Assembly (NCBI GenBank): GCA_942492905.1
Contig: OW818657.1
Location: 4,650,001-4,714,000 of the forward strand
Direction of reading: 5' to 3'
Origin: CAIZWU01 sp942492905
GTDB lineage: Bacteria; Verrucomicrobiota; Verrucomicrobiia; Verrucomicrobiales; V1-33
Length of the DNA stretch: 64,000 nucleotides
This document shows positions 26,001 through 33,241 of this stretch, in pieces; positions within the stretch are counted from its first letter, which is position 1, and each line of letters opens with the position of its first letter. Made by a program: the position numbers and the translations under genes. The notes beneath the pieces are model-generated. The model saw only the letters and a list, made by a program, of their open reading frames with translations, had not been told where the DNA came from and did no database searches.

Positions 26001-28351
26001 TCAGCGGCGCGGATGCCCGGATCTCCAACGGGACGGTGGTGAATGATGTCACCACCAAGATCGAATCCGGCGGCAATCTGCTGCACAACCTAACCACTAC
26101 CGATCTGGGGGCCAATCACCCCGGCGGGGCGCTCAATCCGGCTTATGGTCCCAATACCGAAGGCGACCCGCGCTTGGCGGAAGATTATGAGCCCGGTTTT
26201 GGTTCCGATGCTCTGGGCACTGCTCCCTATGGGTTGAACTACGGGGCTTCCCTTCCGGAATGGGCTTACATTGTCAATGTTCCAGACAAAGTCTCCGTCG
26301 ATACCGCCCCCGTCTTTTATGTCGGGGGTCCGGGCATTGTTGCTTTCAAGTGGCGGCTGGACGGCGGGGCTTGGAGTGCCCCGCAGACCATTGGCACTGG
26401 AGGCGTCTTCCCCCGTACCGGGGCCACGGTGCGCCAAGCCCCCGTTACTCCGGGTAACCTGACCGCTGGCCCCCACCTGTTCGAAGTGCTCGGCCAGGAC
26501 ATGGCCGGAAATTGGCAGGATGCCGACCCCGCCGTCGAGTCCGGGCCCCAGGCCGCCCCGACCGCCTACGCGTGGACGATCACCTCACAGTCCAACGTGA
26601 GGCTGAACGAAATCCTCGCCGCCGGAGCCGCCGGGGCGCCGGATTTCATCGAGCTGGTGAATTTTGGAGGCGCCACCAGTCTGGCGGGCTGGCGGGTGAC
26701 CGATTCCCCATCAAAACCCGGCTACCTCATTCCTGATGGTACCTTGATCGCCAATGAAACGGTCCTCCTGCTCCCCTTGGCCACGACTGGTATCGGATTG
26801 GATGCGGATGGCGACGAGGTCCTGCTCTATGATGGCAATGGAGTCCTCGTGGATCAGCTCACTTTCGGACCCCAGGCGGCAGGTTACAGCCTGACCCGCA
26901 ATGCAACAGGCGCGGATTGGATCCTGGGCAATCCATCCCCTGGCGCCGGCAACACTTCTGGCGGCATCGTCCACCTCGGTGATCCCTCCATCATCCGGAT
27001 CAACGAGTGGTTTGCGGACAGCCATATTCTCTTCACCGATGACTGGGTCGAGCTGGTGAATCCATCGCCTTTGCCGGTTGCGCTCAGCGGGCTCTTCCTC
27101 AGTGACAGCGCCGCGACGGACTCACAGCGGAAGGCCCTGCCGCCCCATAGTTATATTGGCCCCGGAAGCCATACCGTCTTCATCCTCGACGGTACCGCCG
27201 GCGGGAATCACCTCGACTTCTCCCTTGATGCCGAGCAGGAGGCGCTGGCCTTGGACTTCGGCACCAACCGCCTCGACACCATCCTGTTCGGCCCCGGGCT
27301 GCGGGATCAGTCCCAGAGCCGCACTGTAGTGGGGGCTCCGGTCTGGGCAGAGCTGCCGACCCGTGGTTTTGCCACCCTGCCGGGCGACGCAGCTTATCAA
27401 AATGCGCTCAATTTGTTGCGCAACCTGCGGATCACCGAACTGATGTACAATCCGGTGGGCGGCGGCGATTACGAATATGTGGAACTCACCAACACCGGCA
27501 CGGTGCCGCTGGAACTAGCTGGCATGGCCTTCGTGGAAGGCATAGATTTTACCTTCACGGCACCCCTGACCCTCTTGCCCGGCGGACAGACCGTGCTGGT
27601 TTCCAAGGAGAGCACCTTCCGGGCCCGTTACGGTCTCGATGTGCCCGTGGCCGGCACCTATGCGGGAAAGCTCGACAACAGCGGTGAAACCCTCGCGCTC
27701 GCGCTGCCGCCACCCTTCGATGGCAACGTGCTGCGGTTCCGTTATGAACCCGACTGGCAGTCCGCCGCTCAGGGCCTCGGCCGCAGCCTGCAAATCATCA
27801 CGCCAGCCACCGCCCCGACCGGCTACGACGACCGGGACTCATGGCAGGCCAGCCGGGTTGATTACGGCAGCCCCGGCGGCTTCAATGCGCCCCCCCCGAT
27901 CAACTACCCAGCCTGGACTGCCTTCTACGCCGTGCCCGGAGGACAGGGGACCGATGAGGATGGCGATGGACTGATCAGCCTGATGGAATTTGCCCTGCTC
28001 AGCAATCCGCTGAAAAACTCGGCGGGGGACGGAGCCGATCGTGCCCCAACCTCCACCATGGCCGGGGCTGATCTGTCCATGCTCGTCGGCTTGCCCGTCT
28101 CCGGACTGGCAGGCGGTTATGGCAGCGAGGGCATCACCTATGTCCTGCAGGACTCGAATGATCTGGTGAACTGGCGCGATCTCGCCCGGAAATCGCCTCT
28201 CGCCGCCACCTGGACAACCCTCACTATTCCCGCCACCAACGTCCAAACGGCTGCTCCGGCCAATGGGCGCGTGGCCGTAAGTCTGACCGCACCATCGGAA
28301 GCGGGGATGGCGAAAAAGTTCATGCGTCTGACCGTTGCCCTGATCAATTGA
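20081..28351 (+). CDS. Giant exported CotH-kinase / lamin-tail / beta-helix protein
   Basis: The 2756-residue protein starts at ATG 20081 with a signal peptide (residues about 1-28). A lamin-tail domain spans about 30-160 (ITELMFHP...EWLELYN). A CotH-kinase-like domain spans about 351-727, with YRVIMTALEREEL, VRNRGFGSR and PHDFD (Asp638, Asp640) as a candidate metal site. A beta-sandwich with DDGAVFYLNGTEVYRD lies near 1000-1100. Two right-handed beta-helix regions start near 1160 and 1584. Three further lamin-tail domains lie near 2172-2275, 2304-2405 and 2449-2560. The C-terminal 130 residues carry DGDGLISLMEFALLSNP and a tail shared with other secreted proteins here. It is probably a cell-surface protein; kinase activity is an inference only. 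Confidence 0.85.
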   Translation: MVHSCLPRRTRRLLAAGVLVFSAAAQAAPVITELMFHPALVPENESQEWLELYNAPGSGAADLSGWKFTKGVSYTFPAGTVLPEGAMLVVAADTAAFQAANPAFAGTVVGGWTGNLSSKGETVQLEDAQGQKMDEVAYADEGDWALRVRPPVDAYGYQGWIWENLADGGGRTLERKRPGVPGTMGQNWRPSTAAGGSPGASGGGFSTPFVGITKVRHEPVIPRSTQPITVFAKVVDAMDGTVPPTQTLFWRRDGQATFTAVPMTLAWPENGVPGQTLEGTYSAVIPAQVNNTILEYYVRATGDLGETATWPAAARTSVAGVVPAVFAQSANALLQVDNTYSEEVAWTGGSRPVYRVIMTALEREELRTIQTTSGDQDSDAAMNATFISQDGGGIELKYLTSVRNRGFGSRLGPPNNFHVSMRTDDLWKDRPAIQLNCRYPHSQVLATNVFALGGIAEQSARPVRLIMNGVSIAETGARMFGSYARIETLNGDWVDNHFPEDAHGNMYRVDDHDPNTAGVITGDLGSGEFRYEGTNPLAYADTYLKRTNEDVNDWTDLINLCRTISAPATGGTAAQPAITDAEYPQRVREVINVEQWFTYLALDALVGNQEGGLPTGRADDFAIYRGVTDPRFILIPHDFDTCFDLNTTDGLSTPVNRSIFSFHTGSASLLGLQRLFTHPDLVPVYYQRMLHLVNNVFTRSRLDPLINELIGGWASAASVTAVKTYIDDRRASVLSQIPVTYSLTTNLAAGTGGFLQSATGAVTLSGNFSVVETRSLRLNGQAAVLNFRTLGAAVAGTWSYAATAGSGFLSKGLNRVTAEFFDGPDGTGNVVNRLLTDIYVPEGGSFTGVQGTLSAVTVPDTVTLQAPATYVPGVPVLVRVDAKLPGGALERSVWNRTASLTAPNGLTLNPATITLYNGIGSALVSVGSTVGGAVRTLVLAGGTSAAPVAGAPTWRILDSGTEPAATWRTDLAFDDSLWRQGLLQAGAGDGDERTAVNNVSSATASRKAFYFRQAFTVTDTTPITTLRLRAVVDDGAVFYLNGTEVYRDNVPAGALALDTPASSNRSGTAESSVRTFDISAFASLILPGPNLLAVQLQNASASVDLSFDCALEALSPVGDPGNFTLSAAVDGRTVSTSLTSLGATAPQSVSGTLPAGETVWSGLVKVTGDLTVPANGTLRLTAGTIVLLDGNATPGSSTGVDLIINGSLLSEGTATQPVTLTCSDNANRWGELLFNNTAAPSLLQHTLITRGGRSPGRGHTGKGPLIRLVGSQLTLEDCALGDSPAKACYTTGTSSLTLRRSLIARTITGPELEDGCSLLIEDSNIQEILPNSRESDAPTPDDEDCLYVHNSSGRPIVVRRSVLARCGDDIFDGLAGPLTVEDSILREGWDKGMSLLNNDLTITRTLIVDCDKAIVPKSSTVATRTVTADHVTIISEDHNTTLAPWGYSVPPSSPDADTASTGFYTQDKSGQSAAGATLAINANNCIVYAKEPIKVDPLYPAANSVVTYSNLVDADDAAATAWPGTGNITLPSLLENQAARRLAPLYASPCRNSGDPASPNDADGSRTDMGALLALPENLPSGEVRWTRSGSPYRVTDHLTVPAGLTLRIDPGVHVQVEANRRLTVLGRLLAEGTAQQRILFTGIPGAVAAGDADPVKNGTQTGPPKWGGIRVTDSMAQENVVSYADFVDAQGTTPSGSENYGSIGFIRSWGLVQYCTWAGTHLRMCYGRNSKMTVRHNIFPDMFLFDPVLGRMENPTDFVAAADNNQEPLKVEYPTTDTEVSGKPGFTNGQPTGGWFRVYYNQFNGNRGHNDVFDADSGRWNVAGQFLLDCRYNHFRGISGDEHIDLGGDAYIASNIFERAAKDQWTSDTGYSNAISSGDRGTGTTIMVARNFFYDLDHAINLKANTGTLFEHNTVADFHPDFTYSGTSFGTPFTQEVKCAAINVFIPEDGSNPTRGDGGYMGYNIFSNIPRLVSGADARISNGTVVNDVTTKIESGGNLLHNLTTTDLGANHPGGALNPAYGPNTEGDPRLAEDYEPGFGSDALGTAPYGLNYGASLPEWAYIVNVPDKVSVDTAPVFYVGGPGIVAFKWRLDGGAWSAPQTIGTGGVFPRTGATVRQAPVTPGNLTAGPHLFEVLGQDMAGNWQDADPAVESGPQAAPTAYAWTITSQSNVRLNEILAAGAAGAPDFIELVNFGGATSLAGWRVTDSPSKPGYLIPDGTLIANETVLLLPLATTGIGLDADGDEVLLYDGNGVLVDQLTFGPQAAGYSLTRNATGADWILGNPSPGAGNTSGGIVHLGDPSIIRINEWFADSHILFTDDWVELVNPSPLPVALSGLFLSDSAATDSQRKALPPHSYIGPGSHTVFILDGTAGGNHLDFSLDAEQEALALDFGTNRLDTILFGPGLRDQSQSRTVVGAPVWAELPTRGFATLPGDAAYQNALNLLRNLRITELMYNPVGGGDYEYVELTNTGTVPLELAGMAFVEGIDFTFTAPLTLLPGGQTVLVSKESTFRARYGLDVPVAGTYAGKLDNSGETLALALPPPFDGNVLRFRYEPDWQSAAQGLGRSLQIITPATAPTGYDDRDSWQASRVDYGSPGGFNAPPPINYPAWTAFYAVPGGQGTDEDGDGLISLMEFALLSNPLKNSAGDGADRAPTSTMAGADLSMLVGLPVSGLAGGYGSEGITYVLQDSNDLVNWRDLARKSPLAATWTTLTIPATNVQTAAPANGRVAVSLTAPSEAGMAKKFMRLTVALIN

Positions 28352-28454
28352 CCCGGCAGCGCCATACCCGCCCACGCGGACTCGGCCCCCTCCGGCCACG
28401 AAAAACGGACCCTGCCGTAGCCGCGGTGGCTTGACTAACCCGCATGCGAAAGCT

Positions 28455-29174
28455 ATGGGCATTCCCATGCGTTGCCTTTCACCGCTGCTCATCCTTGCCG
28501 TCACCGTTGTTATTGTCTGCTGTGCCGGCCCGGGTGTCCCCCTGCCCCCGCCCGTCCCTGCCGGCCCCACGGTCACGCCCCTGCAGATGCTGCGGACGGA
28601 GGTCAATGTGATCTCCCGCCTCATCCCCAAAGGCAAATACGGCCGCCGCCTCTACCGGCCGATGATGCCCCGCTACATCACCATCCATTCCACCCAGAAT
28701 TACACCGGTGATTGCTTCGCCCACGCCAGGGCGCTCCAGGCCGGCGCCCTCCGCGCCACCAAACGCAAGGGAGGCAACCGGATCGGCTTCCTCACCTGGC
28801 ACTTCACCGTCCAGGGGAATCTCGCAGTGCAGCACCTCCCCACCACCGAACAGGGCGAGCATGCTGACTTCGACGGTCCCGGCAATAATTACTCCATCGG
28901 CATCGAAATGTGTGAGCACCGGGGCAACAACCTTCCCGCCACCATCGAGCGCAGCGCCAAACTTGCTGCCTACCTGATGTATTCCTTCCGCATCCCCCTG
29001 CGCAACGTGGTGCCGCACTACCACTGGCCGCGGCGCGGCCAGAATCCTCCCAACAAAAATTGCCCTCACTTCCTGATGGAAAACGGCGTTCCCGGCCGGA
29101 AATGGAACTGGTTCCTCAGTCGTGTTCAAGCCAACTTCAGCCGTCTCGAGCCCGGCCCCGTGGCCCGGTTTTGA
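28455..29174 (+). CDS. N-acetylmuramoyl-L-alanine amidase (Amidase_2), exported
   Basis: The 239-residue protein starts at ATG 28455 or 28467; both begin a hydrophobic leader ending in CC, which may be a lipoprotein signal (VTVVIVCC). The catalytic domain has the T7-lysozyme-like zinc amidase motifs: YITIHST (first zinc His), WHFTVQ, NYSIGIEMCEH, and a late VVPHYHWPRRGQNPPNKNCPH. Such enzymes cut the lactyl-L-alanine bond of peptidoglycan. It lies between the giant surface protein and galE, and is likely periplasmic. A TTG start 24 bases upstream is less likely. Confidence 0.88.
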   Translation: MGIPMRCLSPLLILAVTVVIVCCAGPGVPLPPPVPAGPTVTPLQMLRTEVNVISRLIPKGKYGRRLYRPMMPRYITIHSTQNYTGDCFAHARALQAGALRATKRKGGNRIGFLTWHFTVQGNLAVQHLPTTEQGEHADFDGPGNNYSIGIEMCEHRGNNLPATIERSAKLAAYLMYSFRIPLRNVVPHYHWPRRGQNPPNKNCPHFLMENGVPGRKWNWFLSRVQANFSRLEPGPVARF

Positions 29175-29237
29175 GCTCCGCCCTCCGGGTTGGAACCCTG
29201 CCCCTCTGTTTTTGCCCTCTGTCTTCCTTTCCCACCA

Positions 29238-30251
29238 ATGCCTCTTCCTCCTGCCATCCTCGTCACCGGCGGCGCCGGTTATATCGGTTCCCACACGGTC
29301 CGTCATCTCGCCAGCACCACCGGGGAACATATCGTTGTCCTGGATTCCCTCGAATACGGCCACCGCGATGCTCTCGTCTCCGGCAACGTCGAACTCATCG
29401 CCGGCAACATGGCGGACCCTGCGGTCATCGCTGGCATCTTTTCCCGCTATCAAATCACCGCAGTGCTCCACTTCGCCGCTTACACCCTGGTGGGCGAATC
29501 CATGTCCGAACCGCTCAAATATTACGCCAACAACCTCGCCGCCCCCCTGGTGCTCCTGGAAGCCATGCGGCAGCAAGGCACCAAACACTTCATCTTCTCC
29601 TCCACCTGCGCCACCTTCGGCAATCCGCAATACATTCCCATGGACGAACGGCACCCGCAGGAGCCCATCAATCCCTACGGCCGCAGCAAACTCATGCTGG
29701 AACAGGTCCTGCGCGACTGTGACCACGCCTTCAGTATCCAGCATGTCATCCTCCGTTATTTCAATGCCAGCGGCTGCTCCGCCGACGGACTGATCGGTGA
29801 GGACCACACCCCCGAAAGCCACATCATCCCGCGCACCCTCATGGCCATCACCGGCGAGGCCCCACATGTCACCCTCTTCGGCACCGACTACCCCACACCC
29901 GATGGCACCTGCATCCGCGACTACGTCCACGTCCAGGACCTGGCCGAAGCCCATGTCTGCGCCCTCACCTACCTCCGAAGCGGCCAACCTTCCACTCACG
30001 TCAATCTCAGCACCGGCACCGGCGTCAGCGTCCGCCAGATCATCGACCTCGCTGAATCCGTCACCGGCCAGACCGTCCCGGTCGTGATCGGCCCCCGCCG
30101 CGAGGGCGACCCGCCCGAACTCGTGGGCAACCCGGCCAAGGCCAAAGCCGTCCTCGGCTGGGAAGCCCGATACCACGACCCCCGGGCCATGGTCGAATCC
30201 GCCTGGGCGTGGCTCACCGGCCCGCGCAAAGGCCGCTACCCGGCAAACTAA
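29238..30251 (+). CDS. galE: UDP-glucose 4-epimerase GalE
   Basis: The 337-residue protein is read from ATG 29238. The NAD-binding motif GGAGYIGSHT is at residues 11-20. The catalytic pair YxxxK is Tyr147/Lys151 in NPYGRSK, and the upstream Ser/Thr sits in FSSTCATFG. Length and the ending (LGWEARYHDP, then WAWLTGP) fit extended-SDR GalE. It interconverts UDP-glucose and UDP-galactose, feeding surface polysaccharide synthesis. Close relatives such as UDP-xylose 4-epimerases share these motifs, so substrate specificity is not certain. Confidence 0.88.
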   Translation: MPLPPAILVTGGAGYIGSHTVRHLASTTGEHIVVLDSLEYGHRDALVSGNVELIAGNMADPAVIAGIFSRYQITAVLHFAAYTLVGESMSEPLKYYANNLAAPLVLLEAMRQQGTKHFIFSSTCATFGNPQYIPMDERHPQEPINPYGRSKLMLEQVLRDCDHAFSIQHVILRYFNASGCSADGLIGEDHTPESHIIPRTLMAITGEAPHVTLFGTDYPTPDGTCIRDYVHVQDLAEAHVCALTYLRSGQPSTHVNLSTGTGVSVRQIIDLAESVTGQTVPVVIGPRREGDPPELVGNPAKAKAVLGWEARYHDPRAMVESAWAWLTGPRKGRYPAN

Positions 30252-30296
30252 CTCCTTCGCGGATCTTTTCAATTCACCCGGCTTTTCCTGCGGGGC

Positions 30297-33089
30297 CTAC
30301 TGCGTTTTCGCCCGGAAGAAGTAGCGGCCATCGGTCACCGTGCGGGTGACCACGACGCTGGTGCCGGCATTCAAAGTTACCGTCCCGTCATCGTTCCATA
30401 AAGCCATGTCAGAGGAATTCTGGATGAGGTAGGTGGTGCCAGCCACTCCCGTCAAAGTGAAGGAGAAGGTATTGCCGGTGCGGCTGGGATTGCTGATCAC
30501 CGGAGCCACCGGCAGTGTGTAATTAAGGTTCATCACCACCAGACCATTGTTGGTATCCAGGCCGTAAATCCGGTTATTTCCGATATCGGCCGCCCCCACC
30601 CGGTTACCGTTGAGATTATCAGTGGGGAAGAACTCCAAGTCGAGCAGCCCTCCCGGCTGGCCGATCAAGTTATAGTTATAGAGCCGGAGATTGTTGGGGT
30701 TTTCACCATTGTGGACCGCGCCGAGGATCTGCTTCACGGGATCCACGGCGATGGGCCCCACCCCTGACGGAAAGAGCGCGGTGGCGAAAGTCTCCTGAAT
30801 ACTGGCCAGACCAGTGGTCAGATCGAAAGCAATGCGGAGCAGCTGCCCCCCATCCCGCTTGGCCCAGATGGTGTTGCCTGCCCCGAAATCACACATGAAG
30901 AAGGAGCCGGCTCCAGCTCCGGCCACTTCGAAGACCGTAGGGGCAAAAGTCAGCCCGTCCGTGGTGGTCAGGATGGCAAATTTTTCAACATTGCGTGCCC
31001 CGACCAGGATTTGGGTAGTGAGTCCAGTGCCACGCACCTTGAGGTGCTCCCCGGCCCGGTCGCCCGCGCCCGTGGTGTTGAAAATGTCTCCCGGGCCATA
31101 GGCCACCGTGGGAGTGGTGATGGCATCATCGCTGGCCCACCGGTAGATTTTGAATTGATCGGTCGCCCCGGTGATCGCGAGATTCGAGGCATACACCGCC
31201 CCGGCCGCATCGCAATCTATCGCGCTCAGGGCAAAGAACCCATTGGTGGCAGCACCGGCGCCATTGATCACATCGTTGTTGCCGTCATTGGGATCACGCA
31301 ACTGCAGGGTGCGGACCACTCCTCCCTCAAGAATCTCATCACCGTTGGCCGCATTCAGTACGACCACGGAAGGATTGGGCAGACCCGGCACGGCAGAACG
31401 GTTGACGATGAGCAGGTGATCAGTGGCGGGATTATGGGCCATCCCCCGTTGGGCATCGGTGCTCGTCAGATAAGGACGCCCCACGGTATCTGCCGGCAGT
31501 TTGTAACCAAGGGTCATCACCCCGGTATCGACGCGGGGCTGGACGGTGAGGGTAGCATCTCCGCTGGGCACCGTGCTCACAGCGTTCGTCACCCGGACCG
31601 CAAACACTGCGGCCGTATCGGCCACCACGGCCGGGTCCAGGGTGTAGCTGGGGGAAGTAGCCCCGGGAATATCAATTCCATCCCGGGTCCACTGATAGGT
31701 CAGGGGCAGGCTTCCGGTGGCACTCACGCTGAAGGTGGCTTTCCAGCCGGCAATCACGGTGGTGGACGCGGGAGGCGTGGCGATGCCTGGCGCAATCAGG
31801 AAGGGCGCCACATCGTAGGCCACAATGGCGTTATTAACGTTCAGCAGATAGAGCCGGGAGCGCAGCGGAATCCCCCCGGCGCCCGGCGTTTGCCCGGGAG
31901 CTGCCGTGAAAACATCCGCCGCCGCTATCCCGTTCCCGTTTACGTTGGCGGTGAAGTAATCGGTGACTCCCGGGGCATCGGGAGCGATCAGACTGGGGAC
32001 CGCGGAAGCCCCGAATTCATAACCAAACGACTTGCCCAATGCAGTAACGGAAGCCGTCGGCCGGCCACTGACTCCCGCAAGATAACGCTGGCGGGGGTCG
32101 GTGCCGATGGCTGTGATTTCGGCGGAGATGAGAGGAGGATTGGTCCCTGCTCCATCATAAACCGTGGTGGCTACGGTGGTCCAGTTATCCGTCCTGATCA
32201 GGACGCGCCGCAGGGGTGATCCCGAAACCTTCACGAACACCGTGGTCAACGTAAGATTCTCCACCGTCCCCGCGGTCAGGGGATCGTCATACCCAGTGAT
32301 GTCCGGTCCAAAAGCGACCCCGGTATTGCCCGCTCCCGCGTACGTCACCACGTGGGGCACGAAGTTAAGTCCATCGCTGGTGGTAAAAAGAGCCAGCGCC
32401 GGGCTGTTACGGGCAGCGAAGACCAACTGGGTATTGGCTCCACTGCCTCGGACATCCATGCTGTCTCCCCACCGCTGGTTATTCAGTCCTGCGGCGGGAT
32501 CACCGGTGATGACCGGTTCCCCATCCACCACCGGAGGCGGCCATGCCAGGGTAGGAGTCACCGGCACGAACGGGTCCGGCAATGGATCAGGATTGGGATT
32601 GCTGTCATTTTCCCATCGCCAGATTTTGAAGGAATCCGGTGGAGCAGAAGCAGACAAGTTGGAGGCATAAACCACTCCATCAGCGGCCACACCCACATGA
32701 ACCATATTGAGAGTGGCCCCCGTGGCGAGTCCGGTTTTGTCGAGTTCATGCGAAAAGACCCCTTCCTGGTTCAAGACCCGGATATTTTGTGAGGTATCGC
32801 TGACCAGAATATTTCCATTGCTTGGATTGGACGCCACCCCGCGCACCGCATTCGAAGCCGTGAACCATGAGTAAGTGTTATAAGTGTTGGCCAGCGTCAG
32901 TCCCGCTGGCAAAATCACCCCTCCAGCCTCCGGGGGATCGACCCCATCATCCAGAATTGTGCCATCTGGAACAATGGCCCAAACCGGTTTGAGGGTATCC
33001 GCCAAAGCGGGCCCGCTGATGACGCTGGCGAAGGCCGTGACCTTCAGGCAGCTTACTAAAATCCTGAGCACTGGGCAGCGTGTTTTCAT
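30297..33089 (-). CDS. Secreted two-lobed propeller-like protein with Ig-like linker
   Basis: The 930-residue protein has an N-terminal signal (LRILVSCLKVTAFASVISGPALA). It contains two homologous halves: the first has NPSNGNILVSDTSQNIRVLN, VVYASNLSASAPPDSFKIW, and the second NPATDHLLIVNRSAVPGLPN, AVYASNLAITGATDQFKIY. They are separated by an Ig-like segment (PASTTVIAGWKATFSVSATG...YQWTRDG). The repeated FKI(W/Y)RW element resembles DUF4623-type propellers, an assignment I make tentatively. The last 70 residues hold the shared C-terminal module ending YFFRAKTQ. Ligand and function are unknown; it is probably extracellular. It is convergent with galE. Confidence 0.7.
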   Translation of the reverse strand: MKTRCPVLRILVSCLKVTAFASVISGPALADTLKPVWAIVPDGTILDDGVDPPEAGGVILPAGLTLANTYNTYSWFTASNAVRGVASNPSNGNILVSDTSQNIRVLNQEGVFSHELDKTGLATGATLNMVHVGVAADGVVYASNLSASAPPDSFKIWRWENDSNPNPDPLPDPFVPVTPTLAWPPPVVDGEPVITGDPAAGLNNQRWGDSMDVRGSGANTQLVFAARNSPALALFTTSDGLNFVPHVVTYAGAGNTGVAFGPDITGYDDPLTAGTVENLTLTTVFVKVSGSPLRRVLIRTDNWTTVATTVYDGAGTNPPLISAEITAIGTDPRQRYLAGVSGRPTASVTALGKSFGYEFGASAVPSLIAPDAPGVTDYFTANVNGNGIAAADVFTAAPGQTPGAGGIPLRSRLYLLNVNNAIVAYDVAPFLIAPGIATPPASTTVIAGWKATFSVSATGSLPLTYQWTRDGIDIPGATSPSYTLDPAVVADTAAVFAVRVTNAVSTVPSGDATLTVQPRVDTGVMTLGYKLPADTVGRPYLTSTDAQRGMAHNPATDHLLIVNRSAVPGLPNPSVVVLNAANGDEILEGGVVRTLQLRDPNDGNNDVINGAGAATNGFFALSAIDCDAAGAVYASNLAITGATDQFKIYRWASDDAITTPTVAYGPGDIFNTTGAGDRAGEHLKVRGTGLTTQILVGARNVEKFAILTTTDGLTFAPTVFEVAGAGAGSFFMCDFGAGNTIWAKRDGGQLLRIAFDLTTGLASIQETFATALFPSGVGPIAVDPVKQILGAVHNGENPNNLRLYNYNLIGQPGGLLDLEFFPTDNLNGNRVGAADIGNNRIYGLDTNNGLVVMNLNYTLPVAPVISNPSRTGNTFSFTLTGVAGTTYLIQNSSDMALWNDDGTVTLNAGTSVVVTRTVTDGRYFFRAKTQ

Positions 33090-33241
33090 GGCATCTGTTG
33101 TAAAAAAGATTCGGCAAGCTGTCGGAAAAATACGGTTTGACCAGCGGACATCTTCGCTGCGGTCCGGAAAGCGGGGACAAAATGTTTTATCTGGAAGAGG
33201 GCCTCATCCTGGGCTGCCATGGGATCTCCATAAATCCGACC

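Noticed and set aside
28479..30272. 597-codon antisense ORF on the minus strand
   Set aside because: It lies opposite the amidase and galE genes, which have clear motifs, and its translation is low-complexity Gly/Val/Ala-rich with no family features. Long antisense ORFs are expected in GC-rich coding DNA.
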